Shown here piece after piece: positions 45,475 to 54,022 of a DNA stretch of 64,000 nucleotides. This DNA comes from Pseudomonas viridiflava (GTDB lineage: Bacteria > Pseudomonadota > Gammaproteobacteria > Pseudomonadales > Pseudomonadaceae), in the NCBI RefSeq assembly GCF_900601905.1, contig NZ_UWFA01000131.1, positions 62,001-126,000 of the forward strand. The letters run 5' to 3'. Each line of letters begins with the position of its first letter. Position 1 is the stretch's first letter. The translations under genes were made by a program, and so were the position numbers. A model generated the notes under the pieces. That model worked only from the letters and a program-made list of their open reading frames with translations. It made no database searches and was not told the DNA's origin.

Positions 45475-46461
45475 ATGATAAAACCGCTTCTGATCCTGTC
45501 GTTCAGCACTCTTCTGAGTTTCGCCGCTCACGCCGAGGATCAGGCGGTCAAATCCATCAGCCCCGACCGGCTGCTGATCAATGGCGCTCAGGCCACCCTG
45601 GGGTTGAGCCTGAACTGGACCCAGCCACGGCCGCAGATTGAACGTGCGGTGATCGTGCTGCACGGTCGACTGCGCAATGCCCCGACCTACCTGCGCAGCA
45701 TCGAACGGGCCGCCAACCAGTCCAGGCAGCGCAACAAGACGCTGCTGATCGCACCGCAATTTCTCGATGAAAAAGACATTGCCGCGCATCACCTGTCAGA
45801 CAATATCCTGCGCTGGCACGCCAACGACTGGATGGCAGGCACCACCGCAGTGGGACCAAAACCCGTCAGTTCGTTCTCGGTTATCGACCACATCCTCAGG
45901 CGCCTGAGTGACAGCAAGCTGTTCCCCAACCTGAAGGAAATCGTCATCGCCGGGCACTCCGGTGGCGCGCAAGTGGTGCAGCGCTACGTGATGATCGGCG
46001 GCAAGGAAGACGCGCTGCTGATCAAAGAGAAAATCAAGCTGCGCTACGTGATCGCCAATCCGTCGTCCTACGCCTATTTCGACAGCGAACGACCTGAGCC
46101 CGTGACTGCCGAGAGCTGCCCGGGCTTCAATGAGTGGAAATACGGCCTGAATCACATGCCCAGCTATGCCGGCAAAGTGAAAACCGCCGAGATCGAGCAG
46201 GACTACGTGAAGCGTGATGTCACGTATCTGCTGGGGCAGAACGATACCGATCCGAAACACCCGGCCCTGGATAAATCCTGCAGCGCCCAAGCCCAGGGGC
46301 CATATCGTCTGGCGCGGGGGCAGAACTACTTCCACTACCTGCAGAAACGCCACCCGGAAGGCTTGAATCAGCGCCTGATCGTTGTGCCGAACGTCGGCCA
46401 TAACGGCAACGGCATGTTCACCTCGCCGGAAGGCCAGGCAGTGTTGTTCAAAGACCTTTAA
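45475..46461 (+). CDS. Exported alpha/beta-hydrolase-fold protein
   Basis: 328 residues with a signal peptide (MIKPLLILSFSTLLSFAAHA). Hydrolase features: VIVLHGRLRNAPTYLR (oxyanion region), nucleophile elbow IVIAGHSGGAQVVQR with Ser in GHSGG (about residue 163), and a late His in VVPNVGHNGNGMF. The location is periplasmic or extracellular; the substrate is unknown. It starts 6 bp after ypfJ and probably shares its transcript. Confidence 0.82.
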   Translation: MIKPLLILSFSTLLSFAAHAEDQAVKSISPDRLLINGAQATLGLSLNWTQPRPQIERAVIVLHGRLRNAPTYLRSIERAANQSRQRNKTLLIAPQFLDEKDIAAHHLSDNILRWHANDWMAGTTAVGPKPVSSFSVIDHILRRLSDSKLFPNLKEIVIAGHSGGAQVVQRYVMIGGKEDALLIKEKIKLRYVIANPSSYAYFDSERPEPVTAESCPGFNEWKYGLNHMPSYAGKVKTAEIEQDYVKRDVTYLLGQNDTDPKHPALDKSCSAQAQGPYRLARGQNYFHYLQKRHPEGLNQRLIVVPNVGHNGNGMFTSPEGQAVLFKDL

Positions 46462-46760
46462 ACAAGCGAATCAGGAGTGGAATCGACTCCTGTGGGACCT
46501 GATTCGCGGGCAAGCCTCGCTCCAACGGATCACGACCCTGTTGGAGCCGGGCTTGCCCGCGAAAAACGATAGCGCGGTCTGCCCGACAAACCGAAGCGCC
46601 TGAATCAACGGGGCTGATGTTCTGTGGGAGATAGCCGTAATGCTGTTGGAGCCGGGCTTGCCCGCGAAGAACGATAATGCGGTCTGCCTGATGAACCGAG
46701 GCGCCTGATTCCCGGCAAGCCTCGCTCCAACGAGAAGGTGATTTTCGGTGGGGGCTGTGC
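46462..46760. other. Gene-free 299-bp region filled by REP units
   Basis: Lies between two convergent genes and is nearly all REP sequence; see the repeat entry. Confidence 0.85.
46495..46735. repeat. REP cluster with a ~67-bp direct repeat
   Basis: At least four REP cores (GCGGGCAAGCCTCGCTCC, GGAGCCGGGCTTGCCCGCGA twice, GGCAAGCCTCGCTCC) plus a degenerate GTGGGAGAT. The block CTGTTGGAGCCGGGCTTGCC..GCGCCTGA occurs at 46538-46604 and 46643-46709, period 105. Confidence 0.87.
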
Positions 46761-47351
46761 TCAATCCAGCAGCGCGCGCAACGCCACACAATCCTGCGCA
46801 TGCCAGTCGGTCAGCTCCGGCCAGGGATTTTCCGGCAGGTTGACCAGAATGGTTTTCGCCCCGGCGGCCCGACCGCAATCCAGGTCGAAACGGTAATCGC
46901 CGACCATCACCATCTGCGCCGGATCTACCTGCCAGGCCCTGGCCAGGTGCAGCAAACCGGCAGGGTCAGGTTTGTGGGCGGCTTCATCGCGCCCCAGAAT
47001 GTCGTCTACCGCAAAGCAGTCGGCCAGGCCAATCGCCTGCAGCGTCACGTGCGCCAGTTCCCGAGCATTGCGGGTCAGTATGCCGAGCCGATACCCCCGC
47101 CCTGCCAGTTCCCGCACCAGTTCCACCGCACCGTCGGCCGGTTGCGAGGCCAGCGCCAGCTCACGCTCATGCTCCAGCAGCCACGCATGTTTGGCCGCTG
47201 AAACATCCACAGGTAACGCCGCCAGATGGCCCAGAATGTCGTGATCCTGAGGGATATCCAGCGCGCGCTTGATCGCCGCAAAATCATGGGCGGCGATGGT
47301 CAGGGTACCGTCCATGTCGAATACCCAGTGGCGAATCCCGCAAAGGCTCAT
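46761..47351 (-). CDS. HAD-IA family phosphatase
   Basis: 196 residues. HAD motifs: WVFDMDGTLT (about 9-18), GILTRNARE (motif II Thr), a conserved Lys in EAAHKPDP and VMVGDYRFDLDCGRAAG (motif IV). A cap domain occupies about residues 20-85. Phosphoglycolate-phosphatase-like, substrate unknown. Its ATG overlaps the tesB stop by 4 bp. Confidence 0.88.
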   Translation of the reverse strand: MSLCGIRHWVFDMDGTLTIAAHDFAAIKRALDIPQDHDILGHLAALPVDVSAAKHAWLLEHERELALASQPADGAVELVRELAGRGYRLGILTRNARELAHVTLQAIGLADCFAVDDILGRDEAAHKPDPAGLLHLARAWQVDPAQMVMVGDYRFDLDCGRAAGAKTILVNLPENPWPELTDWHAQDCVALRALLD

Positions 47352-48217
47352 GCCCAATCCTTGCGATGGCGGATCAAGCCTTCCTGACTGACTGAAGCCA
47401 CCAATTGCCCGGCGCGGTTGTACACGCTGCCACGGGAAAAGCCCCGGGAATTGCCCGCCCACGGGCTGTCCATGGCGTACAGCAACCAGTCATCGGCACG
47501 CAGATCGCCATGGAACCACAGCGAGTGATCGAGGCTGGCGACCTGCATGTCTTTCTGCCAGACCGTCTTGCCGTGAGGCAGCAACGAGGTGGTCAGCAGG
47601 TTGAAGTCCGACGCATAGGCCATCAGGTATTTGTGCAGCGCGGGAATTTCCGGCAGCGCACCATCGGCGCGAAACCAGATGTATTTCACCGCTTCGGTCG
47701 GCTGCGGGTTGTAGGGGTCGCTTGCCGTGACCGGGCGGAACTCGATGGGCTTGGGGCAGAGCATCTTGTCGCGCATGTGCTCGGGGATCAGGTGCGCACG
47801 CTGCTGCATCAGCTCAAGCTCGGACGGCAGGTTTTCCGGACCGACGATCTGTGGCATCGACGTCTGGTGCTCGAAACCCTGCTCGTCGTATTGAAACGAG
47901 GCGCTGCAGGTGAAAATCGGCTGGCCCTTCTGGATCGCCGTCACCCGACGGGTACTGAAACTGCCGCCATCACGGACCCGGTCCACCTGATAGACCACCG
48001 GCAACCCCGCGTCGCCAGGGCGCAAAAAATAGCCGTGCAACGAATGAACATGCCGCGCGTCTTCGACGGTCTGACTGGCCGCCGACAGCGACTGGCCCAA
48101 CACTTGCCCGCCAAACAGCTGGCGAAAGCCCAGGTCCTGGCTGCGACCCCGGAACAGGTTTTCTTCAATCGGCTCCAGACTCAACAACGCCACCAGATCA
48201 TCCAGCACTTGGCTCAT
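47348..48217 (-). CDS. tesB: Acyl-CoA thioesterase II TesB
   Basis: 289 residues, double hotdog fold. FRGRSQDLGFRQLFGGQVLGQ near the N-terminus, GDAGLPVVYQVDRVRDGGSF, and the C-terminal SLDHSLWFHGDLRADDWLLY with the catalytic Asp (D of SLDHS). It hydrolyses medium- to long-chain acyl-CoA. First gene of a two-gene unit with the HAD phosphatase. Confidence 0.95.
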   Translation of the reverse strand: MSQVLDDLVALLSLEPIEENLFRGRSQDLGFRQLFGGQVLGQSLSAASQTVEDARHVHSLHGYFLRPGDAGLPVVYQVDRVRDGGSFSTRRVTAIQKGQPIFTCSASFQYDEQGFEHQTSMPQIVGPENLPSELELMQQRAHLIPEHMRDKMLCPKPIEFRPVTASDPYNPQPTEAVKYIWFRADGALPEIPALHKYLMAYASDFNLLTTSLLPHGKTVWQKDMQVASLDHSLWFHGDLRADDWLLYAMDSPWAGNSRGFSRGSVYNRAGQLVASVSQEGLIRHRKDWA

Positions 48218-48302
48218 TCATCACTCCTCGCAAAAAACTGTCAGGCCACGCTCCAGCGCGACACAAGCCGAAATGATACAGAATTTAACGGCGCTTTCCC
48301 GT

Positions 48303-48872
48303 TCAGGCTCGAAGGGTTTCCAGCCATTGTTGGCGACTGATGCGATAGAGCACGTGACGACGCAGCGGATGACCCTCTGCCAGACTCGGATGATCGAAGT
48401 CGTCGGCAGGGTCGGTGGTCATGCCGATGGACTGCATGACTTTCTGCGACGGCTCGTTGCTGATCGAGGTGAACGACACGATCTGATCGACACCCAACCG
48501 CTCGAAGCCGCATCGCAGCGCGGTCCAGGCCGCTTCGCTGGCATAGCCGAACCCCCAGTGCTCGTGCGCCAGACGCCAGGCGATTTCAATGGCGGGAGTA
48601 AAGTGGGCTTCGAATCCCACCACCCCGAGGCCGGTAAAACCGATGAACTGGTTAGTGTCCTTGCGCTCGATGGCCCACATCCCGAAACCCAGTTCGGCAA
48701 AGTGACCGCGTACCCGGCCAATCAGGGCGGCGCTTTCGAGACGGCTCAACGGCTCGGGGAAATAGCGCATGACGTGAGGGTCCGCGCACATGTCGGCGAA
48801 CGCAGGCAAGTCCTCATCTCGCCACTGGCGCAGCAATAATCGCGCGCTTTCCAGTTTGAGTATCGGGTCCAT
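48303..48872 (-). CDS. GNAT family N-acetyltransferase (RimJ/RimL type)
   Basis: 189 residues. RLLLRQWRDEDLPAFADMCA start pattern, acetyl-CoA-binding part around WGFGYASEAAWTALRCGFE (about 108-126) and SFTSISNEPSQKVMQSIGM, typical of Acetyltransf_3 proteins. The substrate is unknown. The ATG at 48872 was taken because the conserved domain starts directly after. Confidence 0.88.
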   Translation of the reverse strand: MDPILKLESARLLLRQWRDEDLPAFADMCADPHVMRYFPEPLSRLESAALIGRVRGHFAELGFGMWAIERKDTNQFIGFTGLGVVGFEAHFTPAIEIAWRLAHEHWGFGYASEAAWTALRCGFERLGVDQIVSFTSISNEPSQKVMQSIGMTTDPADDFDHPSLAEGHPLRRHVLYRISRQQWLETLRA

Positions 48873-48980
48873 CGATTGTCTCCCATCACTGGTCGTTCTG
48901 GTCTTGCCAGTCTGAAATTGCATTGAGCGTTATGTCGCAATGCTGGCACTATCCGGCTTCGACCCCTGACCGGACGCAAA

Positions 48981-49898
48981 ATGTCCCTGCCGCTCATCTA
49001 TCACGAGGATTACAGCCCGGACTTCCCGGCGGATCATCGTTTTCCCATGGATAAATTCCGGCTGCTGCGCGATCACCTGGTCGACAGCGGCCTGACCACC
49101 GACGCGCAACTGCTGCGCCCGGAGATCTGTCCTGCTGACATTCTAGCCCTGGCGCATGATCCTTCTTACGTGCGCCGCTATATGGACGGCGACCTGTCCC
49201 GCGAGGATCAGCGCCGTCTGGGCCTGCCCTGGAGCGAAGACCTGGCCCGGCGCACCGTGCGCGCTGTCGGCGGCTCGCTGCTGACCGCCGAAAAAGCCCT
49301 GGAGCACGGGCTGGCGTGTCATCTGGCGGGAGGGACTCATCATGCGCATTACGACTATCCGGCGGGCTTCTGCATCTTCAACGATCTGGCCGTAATCAGC
49401 CATTACCTGCTACAGAGCGGGCGGGTCGGCAAGGTTCTGATTTTCGACTGCGACGTTCATCAGGGCGACGGCACGGCGCGCATCCTGGCCGACACCGAAG
49501 ACGCCATCACCGTCTCGCTGCACTGCGAAAAGAACTTCCCGGCCCGCAAGGCCCAGAGCGACTGGGACATCCCGCTGCCCATGGGCATGGTCGACGAGGA
49601 CTACCTCAAAGTGGTCGATGACCTGCTCAACTACCTGCTGCCGATTTATCAGCCGGATCTGGTGCTCTACGACGCCGGTGTCGATGTGCATCAGGACGAT
49701 GCCCTTGGCTACCTGAAGCTCACCGACGCGGGTGTCGCCGCCAGGGATGAAGCCGTGCTGCGCCATTGCATCGGCCGCGATATCCCGGTCATGGGCGTGA
49801 TTGGCGGCGGCTACAGCAAAGACCGCAAAGCTCTGGCTCGCCGCCACGGCATTCTGCATCACAGCGCGCAACGGGTCTGGATCTCGGAGGGACTGTGA
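48981..49898 (+). CDS. Histone-deacetylase-family (acetylpolyamine/HDAC-like) hydrolase
   Basis: 305 residues. HDAC fold with the zinc/catalytic motifs GGTHHAHYDYPAGFCIFNDLA (about residue 115-135, His pair), IFDCDVHQGDGTA (about 155-167) and YDAGVDVHQDD (about 230). Bacterial members deacetylate acetylated polyamines, proteins or other amides; this one resembles the short group seen in many proteobacteria. It is divergent from the GNAT gene. A REP pair follows. Confidence 0.9.
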   Translation: MSLPLIYHEDYSPDFPADHRFPMDKFRLLRDHLVDSGLTTDAQLLRPEICPADILALAHDPSYVRRYMDGDLSREDQRRLGLPWSEDLARRTVRAVGGSLLTAEKALEHGLACHLAGGTHHAHYDYPAGFCIFNDLAVISHYLLQSGRVGKVLIFDCDVHQGDGTARILADTEDAITVSLHCEKNFPARKAQSDWDIPLPMGMVDEDYLKVVDDLLNYLLPIYQPDLVLYDAGVDVHQDDALGYLKLTDAGVAARDEAVLRHCIGRDIPVMGVIGGGYSKDRKALARRHGILHHSAQRVWISEGL

Positions 49899-49912
49899 AT
49901 TCGGCAGCGCGC

Positions 49913-50002
49913 CTGTAGGAGCGCGCTTGCCCGCGATTGCGGTGGTTCAGCCACATAAATATCGTCTGACCCGGCGCTATCGCGGGCAAGCGCGCTCCTA
50001 CC
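49913..50002. repeat. REP pair (GTAGGAGCGCGCTTGCCCGCGA variant)
   Basis: CTGTAGGAGCGCGCTTGCCC to GGGCAAGCGCGCTCCTACC, inverted. Confidence 0.88.
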
Positions 50003-50055
50003 GAGGTTGCGAGACGGTTAGAATGCCCCACCCAAACGAAAGATACGCATCCATC

Positions 50056-51294
50056 ATGACCGACTCTCAAACCGCCATTCCTCACTGTGTCGCCATCATC
50101 GGCGGCGGCCCTGCCGGGTTGATGGCGGCCGAGGTGTTGAGTCAGGCCGGGGTCAAGGTCGAGCTCTACGACGGCATGCCTTCGGTGGGTCGCAAATTCC
50201 TGCTGGCCGGGGTCGGCGGCATGAACATCACCCATTCCGAGCCTTACCCGGCGTTTCTGGCCCGCTATGCCGAGCGCGCACCCGAGATCGCCCCGCTGCT
50301 GCGCGGTTTCGATGCCGATGCCTTGTGTCAGTGGATTCATGGTCTGGGCATAGAAACCTTCATCGGCAGCTCGGGCCGGGTGTTCCCGAAAGACATGAAA
50401 GCCGCGCCACTGTTGCGCGCATGGCTCAAACGCCTGCGCGACTCGGGCGTGACAATCCACACCCGCCATCGCTGGCAGGGCTGGGATGCCGAGAACAACT
50501 TGCGAATCGTGCGTCCCGATGAAGAAATCAGCGTCAAGGCCGACGCGATATTGCTGGCGCTGGGCGGCGCCAGTTGGGCGCGACTGGGCTCCGACGGCGC
50601 CTGGCAACCTTGGCTGGAGCAACGCGGCGTTACCGTGGCTGCGTTGCAGGCCTCCAACTGCGGCTTCGAGGTGGCGCAATGGAGCGATCTGTTACGCAGC
50701 AAGTTCGCTGGCGCACCCCTGAAGAACATCGGCATCGGCCTGCAAGGCCAGACACCACGCTTGGGCGAATGCGTGATTACTGAGAAGGGCGTAGAAGGCA
50801 GCCTGATCTACGCCTTATCGGCGCGAATCCGCGAACAAATCAACCAGAACGGTGCATCGACTCTGTTGATCGACATGCTGCCCGGCAAGACCATTCAGAC
50901 AATCCAGGCAGCCTTGACCAAACCTCGCGGTTCGCGCTCGATGTCCAAGCACCTGCACAGCCAACTGGGCATCGACGGGGCCAAAGCTGCCCTGCTCCGC
51001 GAACTGGCGTCCCGGGAAGTTTTTGACGATATGACACAACTCAGCCAGGCGCTCAAAGCCCTGCCGCTGCAACTGATCAAAGCCCGACCACTGGACGAAG
51101 CGATCAGCACCGCGGGCGGTGTAACCTTCACTGCCATGGACGAACGCCTGATGCTCAAGCAGCTGCCGGGCGTGTTCTGCGCGGGAGAAATGCTCGACTG
51201 GGAAGCGCCCACCGGTGGTTATCTGCTGACCGCCTGCTTCGCCAGCGGGCGGGCCGCGGGGCTGGGCATTCTGGAATGGCTACAAGAGCGGTAA
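50056..51294 (+). CDS. TIGR03862-type NAD(P)/FAD flavoprotein (YhiN/BaiN-like)
   Basis: 412 residues. Rossmann start VAIIGGGPAGLMAAEVLSQAG (residues about 12-32), then VGRKFLLAGVGGMNITHSE, family motif GSSGRVFPKDMKAAPLLRAW, ILLALGGASWARLGSDG, and the C-terminal FAD site GEMLDWEAPTGGYLLTACFA. Members are HI0933-like flavoproteins; the physiological reaction is unknown. The ATG at 50056 is the start; an in-frame extension runs back through the REP. Confidence 0.9.
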   Translation: MTDSQTAIPHCVAIIGGGPAGLMAAEVLSQAGVKVELYDGMPSVGRKFLLAGVGGMNITHSEPYPAFLARYAERAPEIAPLLRGFDADALCQWIHGLGIETFIGSSGRVFPKDMKAAPLLRAWLKRLRDSGVTIHTRHRWQGWDAENNLRIVRPDEEISVKADAILLALGGASWARLGSDGAWQPWLEQRGVTVAALQASNCGFEVAQWSDLLRSKFAGAPLKNIGIGLQGQTPRLGECVITEKGVEGSLIYALSARIREQINQNGASTLLIDMLPGKTIQTIQAALTKPRGSRSMSKHLHSQLGIDGAKAALLRELASREVFDDMTQLSQALKALPLQLIKARPLDEAISTAGGVTFTAMDERLMLKQLPGVFCAGEMLDWEAPTGGYLLTACFASGRAAGLGILEWLQER

Positions 51295-51303
51295 TTACGC
51301 GCA

Positions 51304-51397
51304 CTGTGGGACCGGCTTTAGCCGGGAAGAGGCCCGTCAATCCAGCGGAACATGCATGGCACAAATGTAGCTTTCCTGGCTGAAGCCGGTCCCACGG
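51304..51397. repeat. REP-like pair (GTGGGACCGGCTTTAGCCGGGA family)
   Basis: CTGTGGGACCGGCTTTAGCC to GGCTGAAGCCGGTCCCACGG. Confidence 0.85.
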
Positions 51398-51459
51398 ACC
51401 ATTCCAATTCAACAATTTCACTTCATCGTGCCCAGGCAAACACTGATTCAGGACCCTAC

Positions 51460-51765
51460 ATGAACCTCCAAGACCTCACCCAACGCCTGCATCGCATCCG
51501 CGATCAAAACGACTGGCAACAGTTTCACAGCCCGAAGAACCTGGCGATGGCGGCCAGTGTGGAGATGGCCGAGCTGGTCGAGATTTTCCAATGGCTCAGC
51601 GAAGATCAATCCCGTCAGTTGCCACCTGAAAAACTCGCCCATGCCGGGCAGGAAGTCGGCGATATCGTGCTTTATCTGCTGCTGATGTGCAGCGAACTGG
51701 GGATCGACATGGACAGCGTGGTGCGCAGCAAGCTGGCGGACAGTGAACGCAGGTTCGCCAAATGA
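51460..51765 (+). CDS. MazG-like nucleotide pyrophosphohydrolase
   Basis: 101 residues. The MazG/RS21-C6 fold: WQQFHSPKNLAMAASVEMAE, then EMAELVEIFQWLSE and a second metal motif EVGDIVLYLLLM, the ExxE..ExxD pattern that binds Mg2+. It probably cleans non-canonical dNTPs. The ATG at 51460 begins the domain. Overlaps cmoM by 4 bp (ATGA). Confidence 0.9.
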   Translation: MNLQDLTQRLHRIRDQNDWQQFHSPKNLAMAASVEMAELVEIFQWLSEDQSRQLPPEKLAHAGQEVGDIVLYLLLMCSELGIDMDSVVRSKLADSERRFAK

Positions 51766-52511
51766 GTGATCGTCACTTCGATCAACTGGCCACGCGCTTT
51801 GCCGAAAAAATCTACGGTGGGGCCAAAGGCGCAATTCGTCTGGCCGTTTTGCAGGCCGATCTGAGCGAAGCATTGCCCGAGCGACCACTGCGGGTGTTGG
51901 ATATCGGCGCGGGCCTTGGCCACATGTCGCTGTGGCTGGCCCAGCAAGGCCATGCCGTAACCCTGGCCGAACCTGCGGCGCCGATGCTCGAAGGCGCACG
52001 CCAGCGTTTCGCCGAGGCCGGGCAGACCGCAACGTTCATCCAGGCGCCCTGGCAGGAACTGACCGAGCAACTGCATGAGCCTTATGACCTGGTGATCTGC
52101 CATGCGGTGCTGGAATGGCTGGCTGAGCCGCATACGATCCTGCCGGTATTGCACCGGCTAACCAGGACCGAGGGCTGGCTGTCATTGGCGTTCTACAACC
52201 GCGATGCGCTGATCTACCGTAATTTGCTCAAAGGCCACTTTCGCAAGATGCGCAAAAACGATCTGGCGGGCGAAAAGCAAAGCCTGACGCCGCAAGAGCC
52301 CTTGGATCCTAGGGAGTTGGCAGCGCAACTTGATGGCCTGTGGCGGGTCGAAACCCAGAGTGGTGTCCGCGTGTTTCACGACTATATGCCGGTGGAATTC
52401 CAGGCCAAGGTGCAACTGCAAGACCTGCTGGAAATGGAACTGGCTCATCGTCGGCATCCGGCCTATGCCGGGCTGGGGCGCTACTTGCACTGGGTCTGCC
52501 GGCCGCTCTGA
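51762..52511 (+). CDS. cmoM: tRNA 5-carboxymethoxyuridine methyltransferase CmoM
   Basis: 249 residues. Class I SAM fold: [20 protein letters not shown] (about 45-64), [12 protein letters not shown] (about 110), [20 protein letters not shown], and [14 protein letters not shown] [15 protein letters not shown], then [12 protein letters not shown]. The start [20 protein letters not shown] and these motifs match E. coli CmoM (SmtA). It methylates cmo5U at the wobble position of tRNA. Confidence 0.92.
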   Translation: MSDRHFDQLATRFAEKIYGGAKGAIRLAVLQADLSEALPERPLRVLDIGAGLGHMSLWLAQQGHAVTLAEPAAPMLEGARQRFAEAGQTATFIQAPWQELTEQLHEPYDLVICHAVLEWLAEPHTILPVLHRLTRTEGWLSLAFYNRDALIYRNLLKGHFRKMRKNDLAGEKQSLTPQEPLDPRELAAQLDGLWRVETQSGVRVFHDYMPVEFQAKVQLQDLLEMELAHRRHPAYAGLGRYLHWVCRPL

Positions 52512-52558
52512 CCGGACCACCCTTTACCTGCCCTCTTCAGCCGCTGGCGGAGGTCATC

Positions 52559-53191
52559 ATGCAACGCCGTATCGCTGTGTTAACGCTCTGTCTGGGCCTG
52601 GCCGCCTGTCAGAGCGAAAACCCCTATCGGGCCAGCTCCAAACCCATCCCCCCAGCCCCGGCGCAAGCCAGCATGGGCATCGACATGAGCGCCTATCCCG
52701 CCGCCCCTCGCGACTACGGTCGTTATCGCAACTGGAGCTGGCAGGATGATCGCTTGCCGGGCGGGGCGGCGTGGGCCGACTCGGCGCAAATAGCCGAAGC
52801 CGTCAGCAATGGGCTGGACCAGCGTGGCTTGCGTCCGGCCCGCACGGCTCAGGCCGCGGATCTGCGGGTCGCGGCCCAGACTCGCATGGAAACCCGATTG
52901 CGCCAGGTGCGGGACGATTATTACGACCCCTATTACGGCGGTGCTGGAGTCGGCTACGGTCGGGGATCGTATTACGACGGCTCTCGCTATGGCGGCTACG
53001 CGACAGTGCCTGTGGTGCGCACCTATCAGGAGCAAGTGGTGGTGATCAGCATCAGCCTGTTCGACGCCCGCAGCGGTCAGCCGGTCTGGAGTGCCAGCGC
53101 CGAAACCCGCAGCAGCGGCGATCAGGCCGAGCGCAGCAAGGCCCTGCGGCAGGCTGTGCAAAAAGCACTGAGCGCGTATCCTCCCACGTAA
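52559..53191 (+). CDS. DUF4136 lipoprotein (first of a tandem pair)
   Basis: 210 residues. Lipoprotein signal with lipobox LAAC (Cys about 16). After a Pro/Ala-rich spacer comes DUF4136: [43 protein letters not shown] and [20 protein letters not shown] Tyr/Gly-rich loop ([20 protein letters not shown]) interrupts it. Probably outer-membrane or periplasmic; function unknown. The ATG at 52559 gives the signal peptide; GGCGGAGG precedes it. Confidence 0.88.
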   Translation: MQRRIAVLTLCLGLAACQSENPYRASSKPIPPAPAQASMGIDMSAYPAAPRDYGRYRNWSWQDDRLPGGAAWADSAQIAEAVSNGLDQRGLRPARTAQAADLRVAAQTRMETRLRQVRDDYYDPYYGGAGVGYGRGSYYDGSRYGGYATVPVVRTYQEQVVVISISLFDARSGQPVWSASAETRSSGDQAERSKALRQAVQKALSAYPPT

Positions 53192-53209
53192 CGTCTCCGG
53201 AGAACTGCC

Positions 53210-53773
53210 ATGTTGCGCCGTCTTGCTCTGTTGTCCCTGTTGCTGATGCTCGGTGCCTGCCAGACCAGCCAGGTCAGTCGTGATTTCGATGCTCAACGCG
53301 ACTTCGGCGCTTACCGCAGCTGGGCATGGAAAGAACCCGGCGTGCAGTATCAGCCGGACGACCCACGGATCAAAAGCGATCTGACTGATCAGCGCATCCG
53401 CCAGTCAATCAGCGACCAGCTCGACCAACGTGGCCTGCGCCAGACGCCGAAAGGCGCGCAGGCCGATGTCACCGTACAAGCCTGGCTCATCGTTGAGAAC
53501 CGCCAGCAACTGGTGAGCACCAACTATGGCGGTGGCTGGGGCCCGTGGGGCGGATACGGCTATTGGGGCGGCCCGGTCAGTAACGAAACCCGCAGCGTGG
53601 ATTACAAAGTCACCACCCTGCAGATCGACCTGCTCGACGGCAAGGACGGCAAACTGATCTGGCGCGGCAGCACCGAGCAAATCCTCAGCCAGAGCAGCAC
53701 CAACCCGGCTGAACGGGAAACCGTGATTCGCAATACCGTGGCAAAAATCCTCGAGCAATACCCGCCGCGTTGA
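53210..53773 (+). CDS. DUF4136 lipoprotein (second of a tandem pair)
   Basis: 187 residues. Signal peptide with lipobox LGAC (Cys about 17), then DFDAQRDFGAYRSWAWKEPG, IRQSISDQLDQRGLRQTPKG, ADVTVQAWLIVENRQQ, a Gly/Trp-rich loop (GGGWGPWGGYGYWGG) and LLDGKDGKLIWRGSTE. A paralogue of the preceding gene, 18 bp away, so the pair arose by duplication and is probably co-transcribed. Confidence 0.9.
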   Translation: MLRRLALLSLLLMLGACQTSQVSRDFDAQRDFGAYRSWAWKEPGVQYQPDDPRIKSDLTDQRIRQSISDQLDQRGLRQTPKGAQADVTVQAWLIVENRQQLVSTNYGGGWGPWGGYGYWGGPVSNETRSVDYKVTTLQIDLLDGKDGKLIWRGSTEQILSQSSTNPAERETVIRNTVAKILEQYPPR

Positions 53774-53815
53774 GTTGAGCCACCTTCGGATGCCAGGCCT
53801 GGATGCCGTTTACGC

Positions 53816-53862
53816 TGGATCGCGTCCAGTCTCATCGTGGGCAAGCCTCGCTCCCACAGAGA
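53816..53862. repeat. Single or degraded REP unit
   Basis: GGATCGCGTCCAGTCTCATC then GTGGGCAAGCCTCGCTCCCA. A left partner is only weakly visible. Confidence 0.65.
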
Positions 53863-54022
53863 TCGCGTTTCCTCGCTGCTGCGAGGTGCAGACCTTAGTC
53901 AAAGCGTGGCTTGTCCGCGAAGAACGATAACTCGGTAGAGCTGCGGCACACTCCCCAACCCTTGACTACACTCCCCTTCACTGTGGGTGAGTTAGCGATG
54001 GGTGAAGCCAAAGGAGTGCTTG

